Assembly (NCBI GenBank): GCA_004352715.1 | Contig: SCFE01000033.1 | Span: forward strand, 2,051,844 to 2,115,843 | DNA length: 64,000 nt | Direction of reading: 5' to 3' | From: Hofstenia miamia | Lineage: Eukaryota; Xenacoelomorpha; Acoela | Shown here: positions 25,503-36,400 of the stretch, piece by piece | Layout: every line of letters begins with the position of its first letter | Position numbering within the stretch: position 1 is the first letter of the stretch | Program-made: the position numbers and the translations under genes | The notes under the pieces: model-generated | Database searches by the model: none | The model's input: only the letters and a program-made list of their open reading frames with translations | Told to the model about the DNA's origin: nothing

Positions 25503-26643
25503 GCACCGGCAAAAAAATGAGAAAAAATTTTCAAATACAAAATCCTTGACAAACACATTTAGGCGATCCCGCACAATCAATGACAGTACCCGAAAACGCA
25601 CCAGATGTGGCCAGGTACTTTATTCATTTTCACTAGACATCTTTCAGCAAGATGCAAAAAATGTTCTGCTATATCTTTACTCTACTGGAACCACAGATCG
25701 CAAAACCTTACTCAGAAACTTCAAAAAGCTGACTGAAATGAACACACTAAAAACAAAGAAAGGAAGTTGGCGACCCCCCAAATTCACTAGAAATGAATGG
25801 AAAAATTTTGTCAAAATTGCTTTAGAAACCCCATTTAAACTCAAAGTTTCAAAAACCCATAACAAAGTTGTCTCAACATCGATAGTGTACCGAGCACTTT
25901 CAAGGGCCCGGATCTGTAAAAAGCGTGAGAAAAAAGTGCGACTATTGACACATCAACAGAAAGAGGTCCGGGTTAGCGTCTGTGAAACAAAGTCGCTGGA
26001 TGGATGTTTCAGAAATTTTAACCGAATAGTCCATGTTCAAGCTGCATCGAAATAACATTTCTCATTGATCTACGAGAGTCAAAACGCCTTTTAAACCATC
26101 TCCAAAATTTTCCCAAAAAGAATGGTTTGGGGTGCTTTGTGTTACAAAGGTTTTTACCTGAAATTTGTGGAAGGAGTACTGTAGACAGTTAAAAGTATAC
26201 TGATGTTTTAGCAGATTTTATCCCATTTGCGAACCGATATTATCGGACTGGATGGCTTTTTTCAGCAAGATGAGCCGACCCCCTTAGTTTAAGTCATGCC
26301 CAAAATTTCTTCCGAAAAAATCTGCAAAGTTTGCAATGACCTGCAAACTCATCGGACCTTTCCCTATAGAAAATGATTGGTTTAGGAACGAAAATCCAAG
26401 AAATATGCAAAACCTGAAGGAGTATTTTCTGGAGTACAAAGAAAAAACTACCTCAAGAATGCAGAAGAATTTGATGGACTCAATTAGGGATAGATTTTTG
26501 AAATGTATTTGCTGCGGAGGCAATGTTGTCTAATTGTTTTGCATAAGCGCATAGAAAACTTTATTTGCCATTGTTTGATATAAATGTTGTTACTGTGCCT
26601 GTTTTTGTTGAAAAAAAATTGTTTCTCATTTTTTTACCAGAGC
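25503..26643 (+). mobile_element. Tc1-like transposon, 1141 bp, TA target site
   Basis: The terminal inverted repeats are GCACCGGCAAAAAAATGAGA at 25503 and the complement GCTCTGGTAAAAAAATGAGA at the right end. TA flanks both ends (25501-25502, 26644-26645). Length and structure are typical of Tc1-like elements. The single internal gene is a transposase pseudogene, so the copy cannot move by itself. The full set of ends makes the boundary call secure. Confidence 0.85.
25546..26530 (+). pseudogene. Tc1-like transposase (inactivated)
   Basis: The first part is open to 26055 and carries an N-terminal DNA-binding region. It has a helix-turn-helix-like part around TTDRKTLLRNFKKL, a WRPPKFT linker resembling the GRP hook, and STSIVYRAL-type second helix. 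The catalytic half is in other frames: RMVWGALCYKGFYLKFVEG and the IIGLDGFFQQDEP box, where the usual QQDGAP motif has become QQDEPT. The C-terminal WPARSPDLN-type segment is not readable. Stops and shifts show loss of function. It lies wholly within the TA-flanked inverted repeats. Confidence 0.75.
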
Positions 26644-26645
26644 TA

Positions 26646-28689
26646 TGTGTTAATTTGCTTGAATTTCTGTTTAATTCAACTTAGAAATGTAAAGTATGAA
26701 ACTTAGTTTTTGATTTAAGTTCTACATGTTAAAACAAAGCAGAAAGCTTATTATAATCTCACAAATTGTTGTATTACCAATTATGGGAAATATCTGGCAA
26801 TATACGATTGTAAAAAATGTTTCAATTATCTCACTTAGGGTTGGTAGGGTTGCTGACATTATTAAAATAGGCGGATTTATCTGTTTAAGAAGCATATTTA
26901 ATGTGGTAGACTCTGCGAATAGTTGTAGAAGTTTGTTGATTGATATTCCTCAACGAATAATACAAATTTGAAACTATCTTCTATTATATTTAAAAATTTT
27001 TTGACAATGATATACGAACAACTCTGTTATAGAAATAGGATTCATTAATTATATCCAAATGAAATTGATTAAATAGCAGCAAAGGCAGAATTGAAAATGT
27101 TCAAACAAATTACTGATAAATTTCAGAATTTTTCTGAACACGGTTCCAATTATTACCATTTTAAGCCAACAGCTTCGAAGTGAAAAAATGAATAATCATT
27201 TTTATTTTAAACTGCATTTAGTTTAACCTGGGGTTGCGCCTTTTAATTTGCTTAAAGCGTCACCACAGAATTATCTACATTATATTTACTGACACTTAAC
27301 TGGTTGTGTAGCTACCAATATTTAACTGTTCAGGAAAGCGACAAGCTGGTGTTGATAATTGCTTTCTTCTTAGCATGGTTAAAGAAATATTGTGGTCTGT
27401 TCAAAAACTACAAATTTTCTATGATACACACAAGCGCATATAAATACAAATATATACAGATGCATATTAACATGTTGCCTATGAAAATATTTTTTCAATA
27501 ACGTATCATTATCTATAGTCCTTGCAATAACTTAGGAATGAGAGAAATTATTCAAATATCTCATTGGATGGCATTTCATGAGTTTCATGCATTAATGAAA
27601 CTGCAGGACTATTGTAGAATTTCAAGTGACTCACACGCACGTTTTTAAAACCAAAAGTTGTTTGTGCTGTTGTGAGGCACTTTGTTGCTTCTTTATAGAG
27701 TCTTTATGCATGTGTGAGAGATAAAATTTACTAAAACCAGTGATGTAAGTTTAATATATCAGCAAGGCAGCATTGAATTACTGAATTTTTGTAAGTACGT
27801 GAAAATTAGTCCGACAAATTAGTCGATGATCCCTAATGTCCTTGGTAATCATTCAAAAGTGTATATGGTTCTTTATGATGTCATTAATAAAAATTTGTTA
27901 CAAATAATTTGGTGTCTTAGTTTGAATGCAAAAGATCAGATGGGCCTTTCCAAAATTAAAATTTTGAGTGTATCTGTGAATGCTATTAGTACATAGCAAA
28001 TTTAGATTGTCTTATTGATTCAAATTTTTTCAATTAGAGAAAACACAGATAAAATAATTATGAAAAATGTTACAGTTGTATCTGACAAGGTCACTGAAAA
28101 TTACCAGGGCAGAAAATCAGAATAATAAGCGTGAAAATTGTGTGGGATAATGGACTGTTCTTAAGCAATATTTTTTAAAAATTTCAGATCATACCAAATA
28201 TATTTTGTTATCAAGAATTTTTGCATGAAGACATTAAACAATGCTGAATAATTGTATAGATGCATTCATATGAAAATAGAGAAGTGAAGTTTTTGTGAAA
28301 ATATTTAAATGGGCATTTAATTAGCGCTCATGAATATAATACTCAAACTGTAGAAATGAATAGATTGAAAGTGCACGATGATTAGATTGATACACATTTG
28401 AATATATTATATAAATTCCTACCTTTTAACATTAAAATTTGTATGCTACTAAATCATCATTCAAGTAAGAAGCAACATGTTGAGTTAAATTCAACTTTTT
28501 ATTTATCCTACATTAAATTAGAAACAAAAAACCTTAGTACATTGCCTATAAATCTTATATTCTATAATGCAGGCTAGTTTTGTATTTTTTTACTTAATCT
28601 TGTTGTTAAAACAAATGAAATTGATTTTAGATTCATCACATGGTTCTTGGGGGTATCTTAAAGTGCATTTTTAAATTAAATACAGTGTT
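26646..28689. other. AT-rich non-coding stretch
   Basis: No supported gene, RNA or mobile element was found. Confidence 0.5.
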
Positions 28690-28948
28690 TAAAATTTTTA
28701 TACAAATCCTCAAATGTTTACCTACATTTGTTTACACTAATCAATATTCAACGTGGTTTAACATGTCTGCAATAATTTTCCCTCGTAAATTAAATTTGAG
28801 CAAAACAAAGCACCGACGAGGGGACACACAACTGATAGCAACAAAACTAATCTCTAAAAAGGCACGTAAGAGGACCTTTTAAATAGAATTGATGTAGATT
28901 GAAATAAAAAGATATAAATAGCACTAAATTTCCCCGAGCGACTCTACA
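28690..28948 (-). repeat. LTR fragment, family A of the Ty3/gypsy element
   Basis: This stretch matches about 48170-48420, the start of the 3' LTR of the element at 45.6-53 kb, in the same strand sense. Shared words are TTTCCCTCGYAAATTAAATT, a GAGGGGACA block, and the LTR start (minus strand TGTAGAGTC at 28948). No polypurine tract follows, so this is an LTR end fragment without its internal region. It lies directly beside the 3' side of the LINE at 29-33 kb. Confidence 0.7.
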
Positions 28949-29224
28949 CTAGTTTCAACAAAAATGTCGCTCTTGATCGTTAGAAAGTGACAGAAATTGG
29001 TCCAAATCGTGTATTAACCTTTAATAGCTCTTTATTGCTCGCTTGTACAATTACCTTTATATATATTTACAAATTGCAAATTCTGTACAATATATACAAT
29101 ACATATATACAAATATTTACAAGATTTTAAATATATACAGGTAAAAATACAATGAACGAACAAAGCTAATTTACAAAAATAAAATAATTAAAAAGATTCA
29201 CACAACAAATTAAAATAAAACTGC

Positions 29225-30754
29225 CTATATATTTCGCCATGAGTTTAACTGCTTAGATGTTCCATACTTAAATTGATTAGCTAGTAAATTTTGCTTTAAT
29301 ATCTTCTTAAATGTTCCTATTTTTGTAGTTGACCTGATGTTAAGTGGTAGTTTGTTCCATGACCGAATGGTACATGACAAGAACGAATTATTCCATGCTG
29401 TCGAGTTCACTTTGATGTTATTAATGCAAATTTTTGATCTATAGTTGAAATTGAACCATTTTTTTAGGAAATTTAAAGTATTTTCCGAATTATAAATAAG
29501 TTTGTGCATGTGTATCAAAGCAGCATATTTGATGTAATAAACAGGAGATAACAATTTTAAGTTAAGTAGTTTTTTACCTGTTTGCTGTTTACTGACTCTG
29601 AACATTGTTGAAATTGACCAGTTAAATGCTTTATTGATTCCTTGCTGATTTCGTGTATTTAAGCTGGTCAAGATTGTACATACATACATAAAGTGGCTCA
29701 TTACAAGAGATAGAACTAGCTGCTTGCTCCTTGTGAAGCTTCTAAGCTCTCGTAGGCATTGCACACCCATACTCATTTTTTTAATCTTGCTGTTTATGCA
29801 GTTCTGGAACTCAAGATTTTTATCTAATTCTACTCCTAGATAATTGACTGCGGTGGCCTGTGCAATTGGTTGCTGTTCTTCCGAAACATTTAGTGTTATG
29901 GACTTAGCAACGTTCTTTAATTTACTTGGAGTGAATACAATGAATTGCGTCTTGCTGTTGTTCATGCTTAGTTTATTTTGATTAAAGTATTTTTGGACTT
30001 CTTGGATTTTGTGCTCTAGTTTCCTTGTTGCTAAATATGGATTCCTATCCCTGCTTATAATACAGGTGTCATCAGCATATTGCAAAATTTCAATATCTTT
30101 GATGTGATTAGATATATCATTGACATATATAGTAAAAAGAATTGGTCCAAGCACTGTACCCTGTGGTACACCTCTGTTGGTGACTAGATAATTTGAGTAT
30201 GTGTTACCTATTTTAACTCGTTGTTCCCGTTTACTTAAAAAACTATTAATTAAATTTTTTGAAGTTACGCTAAAGCCATAACTGGTTAATTTATTTAGTA
30301 AAATTTCAAAATCCAAACTGTCAAATGCTTTACTTAAGTCAAGTAAAGCAATACTACTTGTTATGTTCTCATTTAGGAAGTATCTTGTTGTTTCTGTTAG
30401 ATTTAGGATCGCATCAGAAGTACTAGAACCTTCTCTAAAACCGTACTGATATGGGGACAAAAAGTTATTATCCTTCAAATATTTGTTAATTTGCCTGCAT
30501 AGTAATTTTTCCAAAATTTTCGAAAAGGGGTTGGTGATGGATATAGGTCGGTAATTTGCACCAGATGTTGGATCGCCTTTCTTAAAGATTGGGGTAATGT
30601 CCGCTTTCTTTAGAACTGCAGGGAATTCTGATGTATGTATGACATAGTTACATGCAAATAAAAGGTGCTGCTCAAAATATAATAATAATAATAATAATAA
30701 ATATTGGCACTTTACTACTTCCACAGGAGGTATTAGAGTCCATTGTAGACACAA
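29225..30754 (-). CDS. LINE reverse transcriptase (second half of ORF2)
   Basis: It copies the element's RNA at a nicked genomic target. RT motif 0/1 is seen as TPIFKKGDPTSGANYRPISI, motif A as ALLDLSKAFDSLDFEIL, motif B as RGVPQGTVLGP, and the catalytic YADD as LQYADDTCII. The thumb shows VNYLGVELDKNLEF. The C-terminal WNKLPLNIRS block is typical of CR1/Jockey LINEs. The first ~30 residues include a poly-Leu stretch encoded by a (TTA)n repeat. That repeat probably expanded and shifted the frame relative to the endonuclease ORF, which stops 4 bp upstream. In an intact element the two would be one protein. Confidence 0.85.
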   Translation of the reverse strand: MCLQWTLIPPVEVVKCQYLLLLLLLYFEQHLLFACNYVIHTSEFPAVLKKADITPIFKKGDPTSGANYRPISITNPFSKILEKLLCRQINKYLKDNNFLSPYQYGFREGSSTSDAILNLTETTRYFLNENITSSIALLDLSKAFDSLDFEILLNKLTSYGFSVTSKNLINSFLSKREQRVKIGNTYSNYLVTNRGVPQGTVLGPILFTIYVNDISNHIKDIEILQYADDTCIISRDRNPYLATRKLEHKIQEVQKYFNQNKLSMNNSKTQFIVFTPSKLKNVAKSITLNVSEEQQPIAQATAVNYLGVELDKNLEFQNCINSKIKKMSMGVQCLRELRSFTRSKQLVLSLVMSHFMYVCTILTSLNTRNQQGINKAFNWSISTMFRVSKQQTGKKLLNLKLLSPVYYIKYAALIHMHKLIYNSENTLNFLKKWFNFNYRSKICINNIKVNSTAWNNSFLSCTIRSWNKLPLNIRSTTKIGTFKKILKQNLLANQFKYGTSKQLNSWRNI

Positions 30755-30758
30755 CTTT

Positions 30759-32243
30759 TCATAATTCCTGCATATTTATATAATGGAAGCTAAAAGTTGA
30801 TGACGTTTTTGCAATTTTACTTTCATATGGAAGCACTTTTCCCTTGTAACTTCCCAGATCCTTGAATAGAGAATTTAAGTGATTAACAATTTCACTTGTG
30901 TTGCTACTTAAACTTCCGTCAATGTCCAATTCCTTAATTTCATGGGAAACCCCTTTATCTTTATTTAAAAATTTGTTGATGAACATCCACTGATTTTTTG
31001 CTTGCCTTAGCTTTTCATAAAAACAACTTCTGGCTTTTTTTCTTTGTTCAATTTTGTGTTTTCGCAATTCTTCTTTGATTTCTCTATAATATCCAATATT
31101 GATATGTGAAGAGTCAACATTTAATAGATGTAAAGCTTTTTCCTTTTCTGCTTCAAGTAGTCTAGTTTTTCTATCATAAGAGACTGTGCACACTTCTCTT
31201 TTAACATACTTTTTCTGATAGGGAGCTGTTTTTTCTAGGCAGGAATGTATTTCTTGTATAAAGAAATGAAAAACTTTATTTGGATTACTTAAGGTGTATA
31301 TATATTCCCAGGAAATGTTATTGAGCAATTGAACAAAGTAATTCTCATTGAAGTTTTTAAAACTGCGGGAATAAACACATTTCCGTGTTGTCTTGCCACC
31401 CAATTGATTCATGATGTATAAACAGAGATTGTGGTCAGAGTAGGAGTCAAATACAACTGTGTCTATAAATTTGTCTACATTACTAGTGATGAGATAATCA
31501 ATTAACGACTTTTTGCGGGTAGGGATGATGGTATTAATTGCGTCTAGGTTGGTTTCACTGCATAGCTTATCAATGTACGGTTTTTCAGAATCAGAAAAGT
31601 AATTGATGTTAAAATCCCCAATAATTGTAACATTCTTTACTAGCTCCATTGCATTCTGTATTTCCGAGGTTTTAATGTCGATAAAATTGCGGCAGTAGTT
31701 CTTTTTTGGGCAGTATGTGACATTTAATAATGATGAAAATTTACGATTTTCACATAGGTAGATTTTAACCCAGAGGCTTTCAAAATGCTCATGTTCAAAT
31801 TCCAGATTTTCCATTCTGTGAGGGCGCATTGACTTAGGAATAATAAACATTAGGCCACCACCTCTGGTGCCACGGTCTTTTCTAAATATATCAAACTTGT
31901 TACTTTTGAATTGCATTAGAAAAGTAGGGGCCATGTTCAACCAGGTTTCAGTGAAAGCAAATAAGGTTCTATCATCTAAAGTCTCAAAAATCTCTTTTAT
32001 TTCATCCCTGTGTGCCATTATGCTTCGTGTGTTTAAGTAGGCTATCTTCACGTGCTCCTTGTATTTACTGCTTACTGATACTAGATGACAGCTGTCATGA
32101 ACTGTAGGACCGGGATTTATGTGTATATTACCTGATAGTAGTAATTTTATCATTATGAGGGATGTTATTAAGTCAAATAAGAGGCGAAATATATGTACAA
32201 TATTAAAATACAAGTAAAAAACTAACCGTGATGTGTGCTCCAT
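30759..32243 (-). CDS. LINE AP-like endonuclease (first half of ORF2) with NPGP N-terminus
   Basis: It nicks target DNA to prime reverse transcription. The start is an ATG at 32243. Residues 8-36 are hydrophobic and lead into LLLSGNIHINPGP (NPGP at residues 43-46), which resembles the 2A-like start found in many marine-invertebrate LINEs. The endonuclease motifs are intact: HVKIAYLNTRSI (Asn), FAFTETWL (Glu), IIGDFNINYF (Asp-x-Asn) and SYSDHNLCL (Ser-Asp-His). A Lys/Glu-rich linker follows. The ORF ends at a stop 4 bp before the RT ORF, so the polyprotein is broken here. Confidence 0.85.
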   Translation of the reverse strand: MEHTSRLVFYLYFNIVHIFRLLFDLITSLIMIKLLLSGNIHINPGPTVHDSCHLVSVSSKYKEHVKIAYLNTRSIMAHRDEIKEIFETLDDRTLFAFTETWLNMAPTFLMQFKSNKFDIFRKDRGTRGGGLMFIIPKSMRPHRMENLEFEHEHFESLWVKIYLCENRKFSSLLNVTYCPKKNYCRNFIDIKTSEIQNAMELVKNVTIIGDFNINYFSDSEKPYIDKLCSETNLDAINTIIPTRKKSLIDYLITSNVDKFIDTVVFDSYSDHNLCLYIMNQLGGKTTRKCVYSRSFKNFNENYFVQLLNNISWEYIYTLSNPNKVFHFFIQEIHSCLEKTAPYQKKYVKREVCTVSYDRKTRLLEAEKEKALHLLNVDSSHINIGYYREIKEELRKHKIEQRKKARSCFYEKLRQAKNQWMFINKFLNKDKGVSHEIKELDIDGSLSSNTSEIVNHLNSLFKDLGSYKGKVLPYESKIAKTSSTFSFHYINMQEL

Positions 32244-32353
32244 CTTAATAGATCCAGAAGTTCTTTTAAAAGGCTTTTCATTTCATTTCCTTTAACAGCA
32301 TCACTGTAAGATAACTTCGGATCATATTGTTTAGCCTCATTTCTGTGGGAGGT

Positions 32354-33260
32354 TCAGACAAAATTCTTTGATGCATAATTTGGTTTTGTAACTGCTCTTG
32401 TAGGAATATAGTGGTTGAAAGACTTTTTGATTTCAACAATCATTGTAGCAAGTCCTCTCCTAGATAAGTGTATACCATCTCGTGCTATCAGACGTGGGTT
32501 AATTTCTGATGAGGAGTTTTCAGTTAGGAATTTTTTGAAAACTCGTATTACAGAGCATCCCTCAGTACTCCCTGCAACCTCTTCAAGAACTCTGTTGAAG
32601 TAAAAAACATTTATTCTTATCAATGTGTGCTTCTTTTAAGATTGGGGTGGATTCAATAAGTAAGATCTTTTTAGGAGAGAACTTCTCCTTAACAATTGCA
32701 ATAAGTTTCTTAATTTTTACACAGAATTTTTCTGACTCATCAGACTTAGAATCAATAGCCTCTAATGCATCAATTATGCCAGTATTAATGATCACAGAAT
32801 CAATCTTTTTAGCGTTGTAACTACTGACAGTTTCAATTAATTTATTAGTGTTCTTACCTGGATAGGAATGGAAACAACAATTTTCATTTCTTAGAAAGTG
32901 ACTAGTGTCCACATATTTAAGAATAGAGTTTCCAATACAAAGTAAGGTAGTGTTTGCTGGAATTTCTTTAACATTACTTTTCCTAAACTCAGGTGTAGGG
33001 GAGAGACCTATATTAAAACCTGTTGGAGGATTTTCAGTTGTAATTTTGGCAGGTGTAGTATTTGTTGATGCTGTACACATTAAATTTGAATTTGAATCAA
33101 AGTTTGCGCCAATTTCGTCATCTTTGCAAGCTTTTTTGAACAACAAGAGTAAAGCTTCTGCAGCAGATTCTTTATCAAATTTTGCGAATAATTGGCATAT
33201 AACCGTTTTTGCTTTACTAAAGATATATTCTCTTGCATCATTTTCATCAGATATCCCCAT
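32354..33260 (-). pseudogene. LINE ORF1 with SGNH/GDSL-esterase-like domain (one frameshift)
   Basis: An ATG at 33260 begins a 225-residue frame, which passes by a frameshift near 32600 into a second frame ending at 32354. SGNH-hydrolase landmarks are present in order. Block I is LLCIGNSILKYVD (GNSI in place of GDSI), a middle block is VIINTGIIDAL, and block V is ARDGIHLSRRGLATM with the Asp-x-x-His pair. Esterase-like ORF1 proteins are known from CR1/L2-type LINEs and are thought to act on RNP-membrane or lipid interactions. The Asp to Asn change in block I is noteworthy. ORF1 ends 110 bp before the endonuclease ORF. Confidence 0.7.
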
Positions 33261-33307
33261 AAAAATTTCAACTCTTAAAGTTTAAGAGAAGCTGAAACAC
33301 GACAATG

Positions 33308-33308
33308 C

Positions 33309-33342
<34 letters not shown>
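33308..33342. repeat. (AAT)n microsatellite
   Basis: About twelve AAT/TAA units lie immediately 5' of the LINE ORF1 (minus-strand sense). This could mark the 5' boundary of the LINE copy or the tail of another insertion. Confidence 0.9.
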
Positions 33343-33343
<1 letters not shown>

Positions 33344-34152
33344 TATATTGTTCTACATAACTCATAATCCAAATTCGGAGTGAAATTGTAATATCTTTGA
33401 GCTCCATGAATATTATATTGACACTTTAACACCAATATTCAATTAGAATCATATATTTCGAGCCCAGCATTCAAAGTCCGAGACGGGTAGCCTAGGCAAG
33501 CCCCAATTCGAATTATACCATATATTTAATTGTTTGCTCATTCACTTTGTTAAATATACGTGCATCCTCAACATTTATAATCTAGTATTAAAGTCACATC
33601 ACGCCCCAGCACCCGCCAGTTAGCAATGGGTAATATCATAATATTCCAGAAATATTTCAATTTATTATTTATTAAATAAACCTTGATGTTTTTAATATTT
33701 CTAATTATGTATATATTAGCAAAATTAGTATTTTATGAAACCTTTTTGTCAAATACTTTTGCGACAACATCAAAAATAGCTGCCGTTTTGTTTTGATGGC
33801 TGAGTTCAGATATTGGTAATAAAATTGTTTTGTATCCTTAAGGCGAACAGTAAATATATTATCGGAAGACAATTTTAATGAAAGATATTTCAAAAAGTTC
33901 CAACCGAAACTAATCAACTTTTAATATCACATTTCACTTTTCAAACGATTAGTATATTAAAAAATACCAAAAATCGGTTTTACGCAGAAATTTACTGTAC
34001 AACACAGTAGTTTACTGTTATTCGCTATTTACCGTTCGTCGAACATATTATTGTCCTCGCCATCTGGGATCTGACACCGGTTAAACAGTTGTCAAAAGTA
34101 TAAAATTTCGAATTTGCTGAACCATCGATATATTTTAGAAACTACATTTAAT
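33343..34152. other. non-coding stretch, possible LINE 5' leader
   Basis: The part up to about 33640 is slightly GC-richer (CCGAGACGGGTAGCCTAGGC) and might be the LINE's 5' UTR or another element. I see no defining ends. The remainder is AT-rich without features. Confidence 0.35.
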
Positions 34153-34545
34153 TTAGAAGCGATAAGCATTGAATGTTTCGAATAATGCCTTTAAAGTTTG
34201 GCGTAGAAAGGTAGTTAGAATGGCAGAGTAGCATACAGGGGGTTTCCCTCTGACGACCGGTTCATCTGAAAATGATGAATCCTTATTCTTGTTCCACTGA
34301 GCAATAGACCTAGCAGCAGTATTTGTTGAGAAGTCTAGCGCTTCAGCTATACGCTTCTGTACTGGTCTTTGAGATCCTGCCCTTCCTTCATGCTTTTCTT
34401 TAATGAAATACTGATGGTCTCGCATAATTAGAATTTTTTCAGCAGGGGAGAGCTCATGTTTGACAAACGGTATCTCGTCCATTATTGTCAACTGATAAAA
34501 TCCAAAGATAGCGTCGGAATAGTCTTGAATTGACCAATCTGACAA
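34153..34545 (-). pseudogene. transposase N-terminal helix-turn-helix fragment
   Basis: The minus-strand frame has LSPAEKILIMRDHQYF, then RPVQKRIAEALDFSTNTAARSI with a helix-turn-helix look, and VVRGKPPV, the short basic hook that follows such domains in Tc1/IS630-type transposases. No DDE catalytic core follows. The assignment to a precise superfamily is inference from layout only. Confidence 0.4.
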
Positions 34546-34635
34546 TGGTTAAAAAAACACATACAAAAACTATAAAAGAAATATTCGGTTTCGATTGACG
34601 GTTCTGTTTTGCGTGTCCTATCCCATTTGGCAATT

Positions 34636-34637
<2 letters not shown>

Positions 34638-34676
<39 letters not shown>
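34638..34676. repeat. (AT)n microsatellite
   Basis: About nineteen AT dinucleotides in a row. Confidence 0.95.
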
Positions 34677-34678
<2 letters not shown>

Positions 34679-34679
34679 T

Positions 34680-35954
34680 GATATTTGCTTGAAAATATTA
34701 TAATAAATATCGTGAAATATAATATGGTTTATATTAAGTGATATTTATCATTCCTCCGTGCATCCAGTTGTGGATGATGTGAAACACGTTTTTTGTCCAC
34801 AGCTTTAACAGGGACTGATCACCGTGCCTTATTTGCGGGTGAAACAGTTTAAGCTGTATAATATTGCTACTGCCGTTGGAACCTTTCACTCTCTAAGAAG
34901 CTAAATCTAAAGAAAACATTGTATCCTGCAGAATTAACATTAACAAGATTGACAGTACTAGTCTTAATCTAATGAAATCTTGAGAACACATTTTGATAAA
35001 AAAATTGATTGCGCCTGTCACATGCAATTTCTTTTGATAAAAGCTTACAAAGCGATGATAAAATTTATCATCACTTGCAAAAAACTTCTCACACCCATTA
35101 TGTTCATATTTACCAAGCGGAACTTTTTATTTGGAAGAAATGCTAAAAAGGTTTAACAACAGAAGAACCAAGCGGGAATTTTGTCAACTTTAGAGCAACT
35201 GAATCATTATATTTAATAATTCTATTAAACGTTTTTGCATATTCTTTAGATGTTTATTTAGGGTTTTTTATTCTACTCTATCTCCAACCTTCATAACTCA
35301 CAAATTAATAAAGATATTCAAAATCAACACAGAAGAGAGGAATGCGTTCTCTTATACCTCTTAGAATCTTCCTGATTTGCGTTTCTTTGTAAGACTCCAC
35401 GACATGGAACATGGCAAACTTCAAAGAAACTTACTTTTTCTGTTGATATAAAATAAATAGTTGTGGTAGATTTTGGTTTGCATGGGCCATACGCTCTAGT
35501 ATAATCTAAATCTTAAGAAGAGCAGATAAATGAATTATTCAAACCCAGTAACACTCCTTAGTAAGAAAATTCAACATAACATACGAAAGCTTTCACCAAT
35601 ATAATAAGTCAATATTTAAGCATTTCCTAATTCCTTAGGAAACTTGGAGAAAACTGATTGAAAGTGTGGATAAAACGGCTTATACTTTTGAGGATGCACA
35701 CTTCAAATTTGCAATAAATAGTCGTTGTCGATAAAATTCCAAGAAATAACTTATTAAATACAACGACATCTTAGCCTTGGTCACAGAAATTGAACCTGGC
35801 AATGATAATTGTTCTTTAATGTTACTCCTTAAGCATTAACCACCAGAGTTGCAAATGGGTCCCATTTTCTGAAAAGGCTACCTGTTTTCATTTTGAAACA
35901 ATTTGAGGTGGCAACCCGGGTTGACCCGGTTAGCCATTTTTGGCAATGTGAACA
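34680..35954. other. AT-rich non-coding stretch
   Basis: No gene was found. A short GC palindrome-like word, CCCGGGTTGACCCGG, occurs near 35917. Confidence 0.5.
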
Positions 35955-36400
35955 TTAAGTGATTATTTTGGATAAGTCAATTTTGAGATATTGCAAAAGC
36001 TCTTCAAAATAGAAATCAATAAACTTTTCTTGAGTACCTGGCATATCATCTGACTCGAGCTTGATCTTTTCATGAGACCTTACTAGAGCTTCACCAGTCT
36101 CAGTCCGATCAACATGTAGATGCAGATCTTTGTACCACAAAAATGTTTCGCGCAATTCGGGAAAGAACGTGTAACTTCATACATTTTAAATAGGCTAATG
36201 ATTTGAATAAATTGTTTTTGTAAAATGGAGTTAGATCTTCTTTGCTTGACTGATTTTGGGAAGCTCATCTTCTAGAGAAAGCAATCAAGTAGATGTGGTT
36301 TCCGGTTAAGGTTTCCTTGCACGGATTTCTAAGAAGAGATTAACACTGCTTTCTTCTGGAAGTCGGTGGTTCATGTTTCTGAACTTGAGCTGAGTCATTT
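35955..36400 (-). pseudogene. decayed protein-coding sequence, unknown family
   Basis: On the minus strand the last 66 codons are open and protein-like (LRETFLWYKDLHLHVDRTET, then EKIKLESDDMPGTQEKFID, ending QYLKIDLSKIIT). The same frame upstream contains further protein-like text interrupted by about six stops, starting near 36400 with MTQLKFRNMNHRLPEESSVN. G+C and amino-acid balance exceed those of neighbouring random ORFs. It reads as the relic of a gene or transposon protein. I recognise no domain. Confidence 0.35.

Larger units (their letters stand above)
29000..33300 (-). mobile_element. nearly full-length CR1/Jockey-type LINE
   Basis: Three consecutive ORFs run on the minus strand: SGNH-like ORF1 (33260-32354), endonuclease (32243-30759) and reverse transcriptase (30754-29225). 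All catalytic boxes are readable. The RT motifs and the hydrophobic-plus-NPGP start of the endonuclease ORF point to the CR1/L2/Jockey assemblage. Damage is limited: a frameshift in ORF1 near 32600, and a stop plus an expanded (TTA)n tract between endonuclease and RT. The AT-rich 29000-29224 stretch is probably its 3' UTR. Exact ends are uncertain. Confidence 0.8.

Noticed and set aside
35900-35940. CCCGGGTTGACCCGG palindrome as a regulatory site
   Set aside because: Single occurrence with no gene context; chance or transposon debris is as likely.
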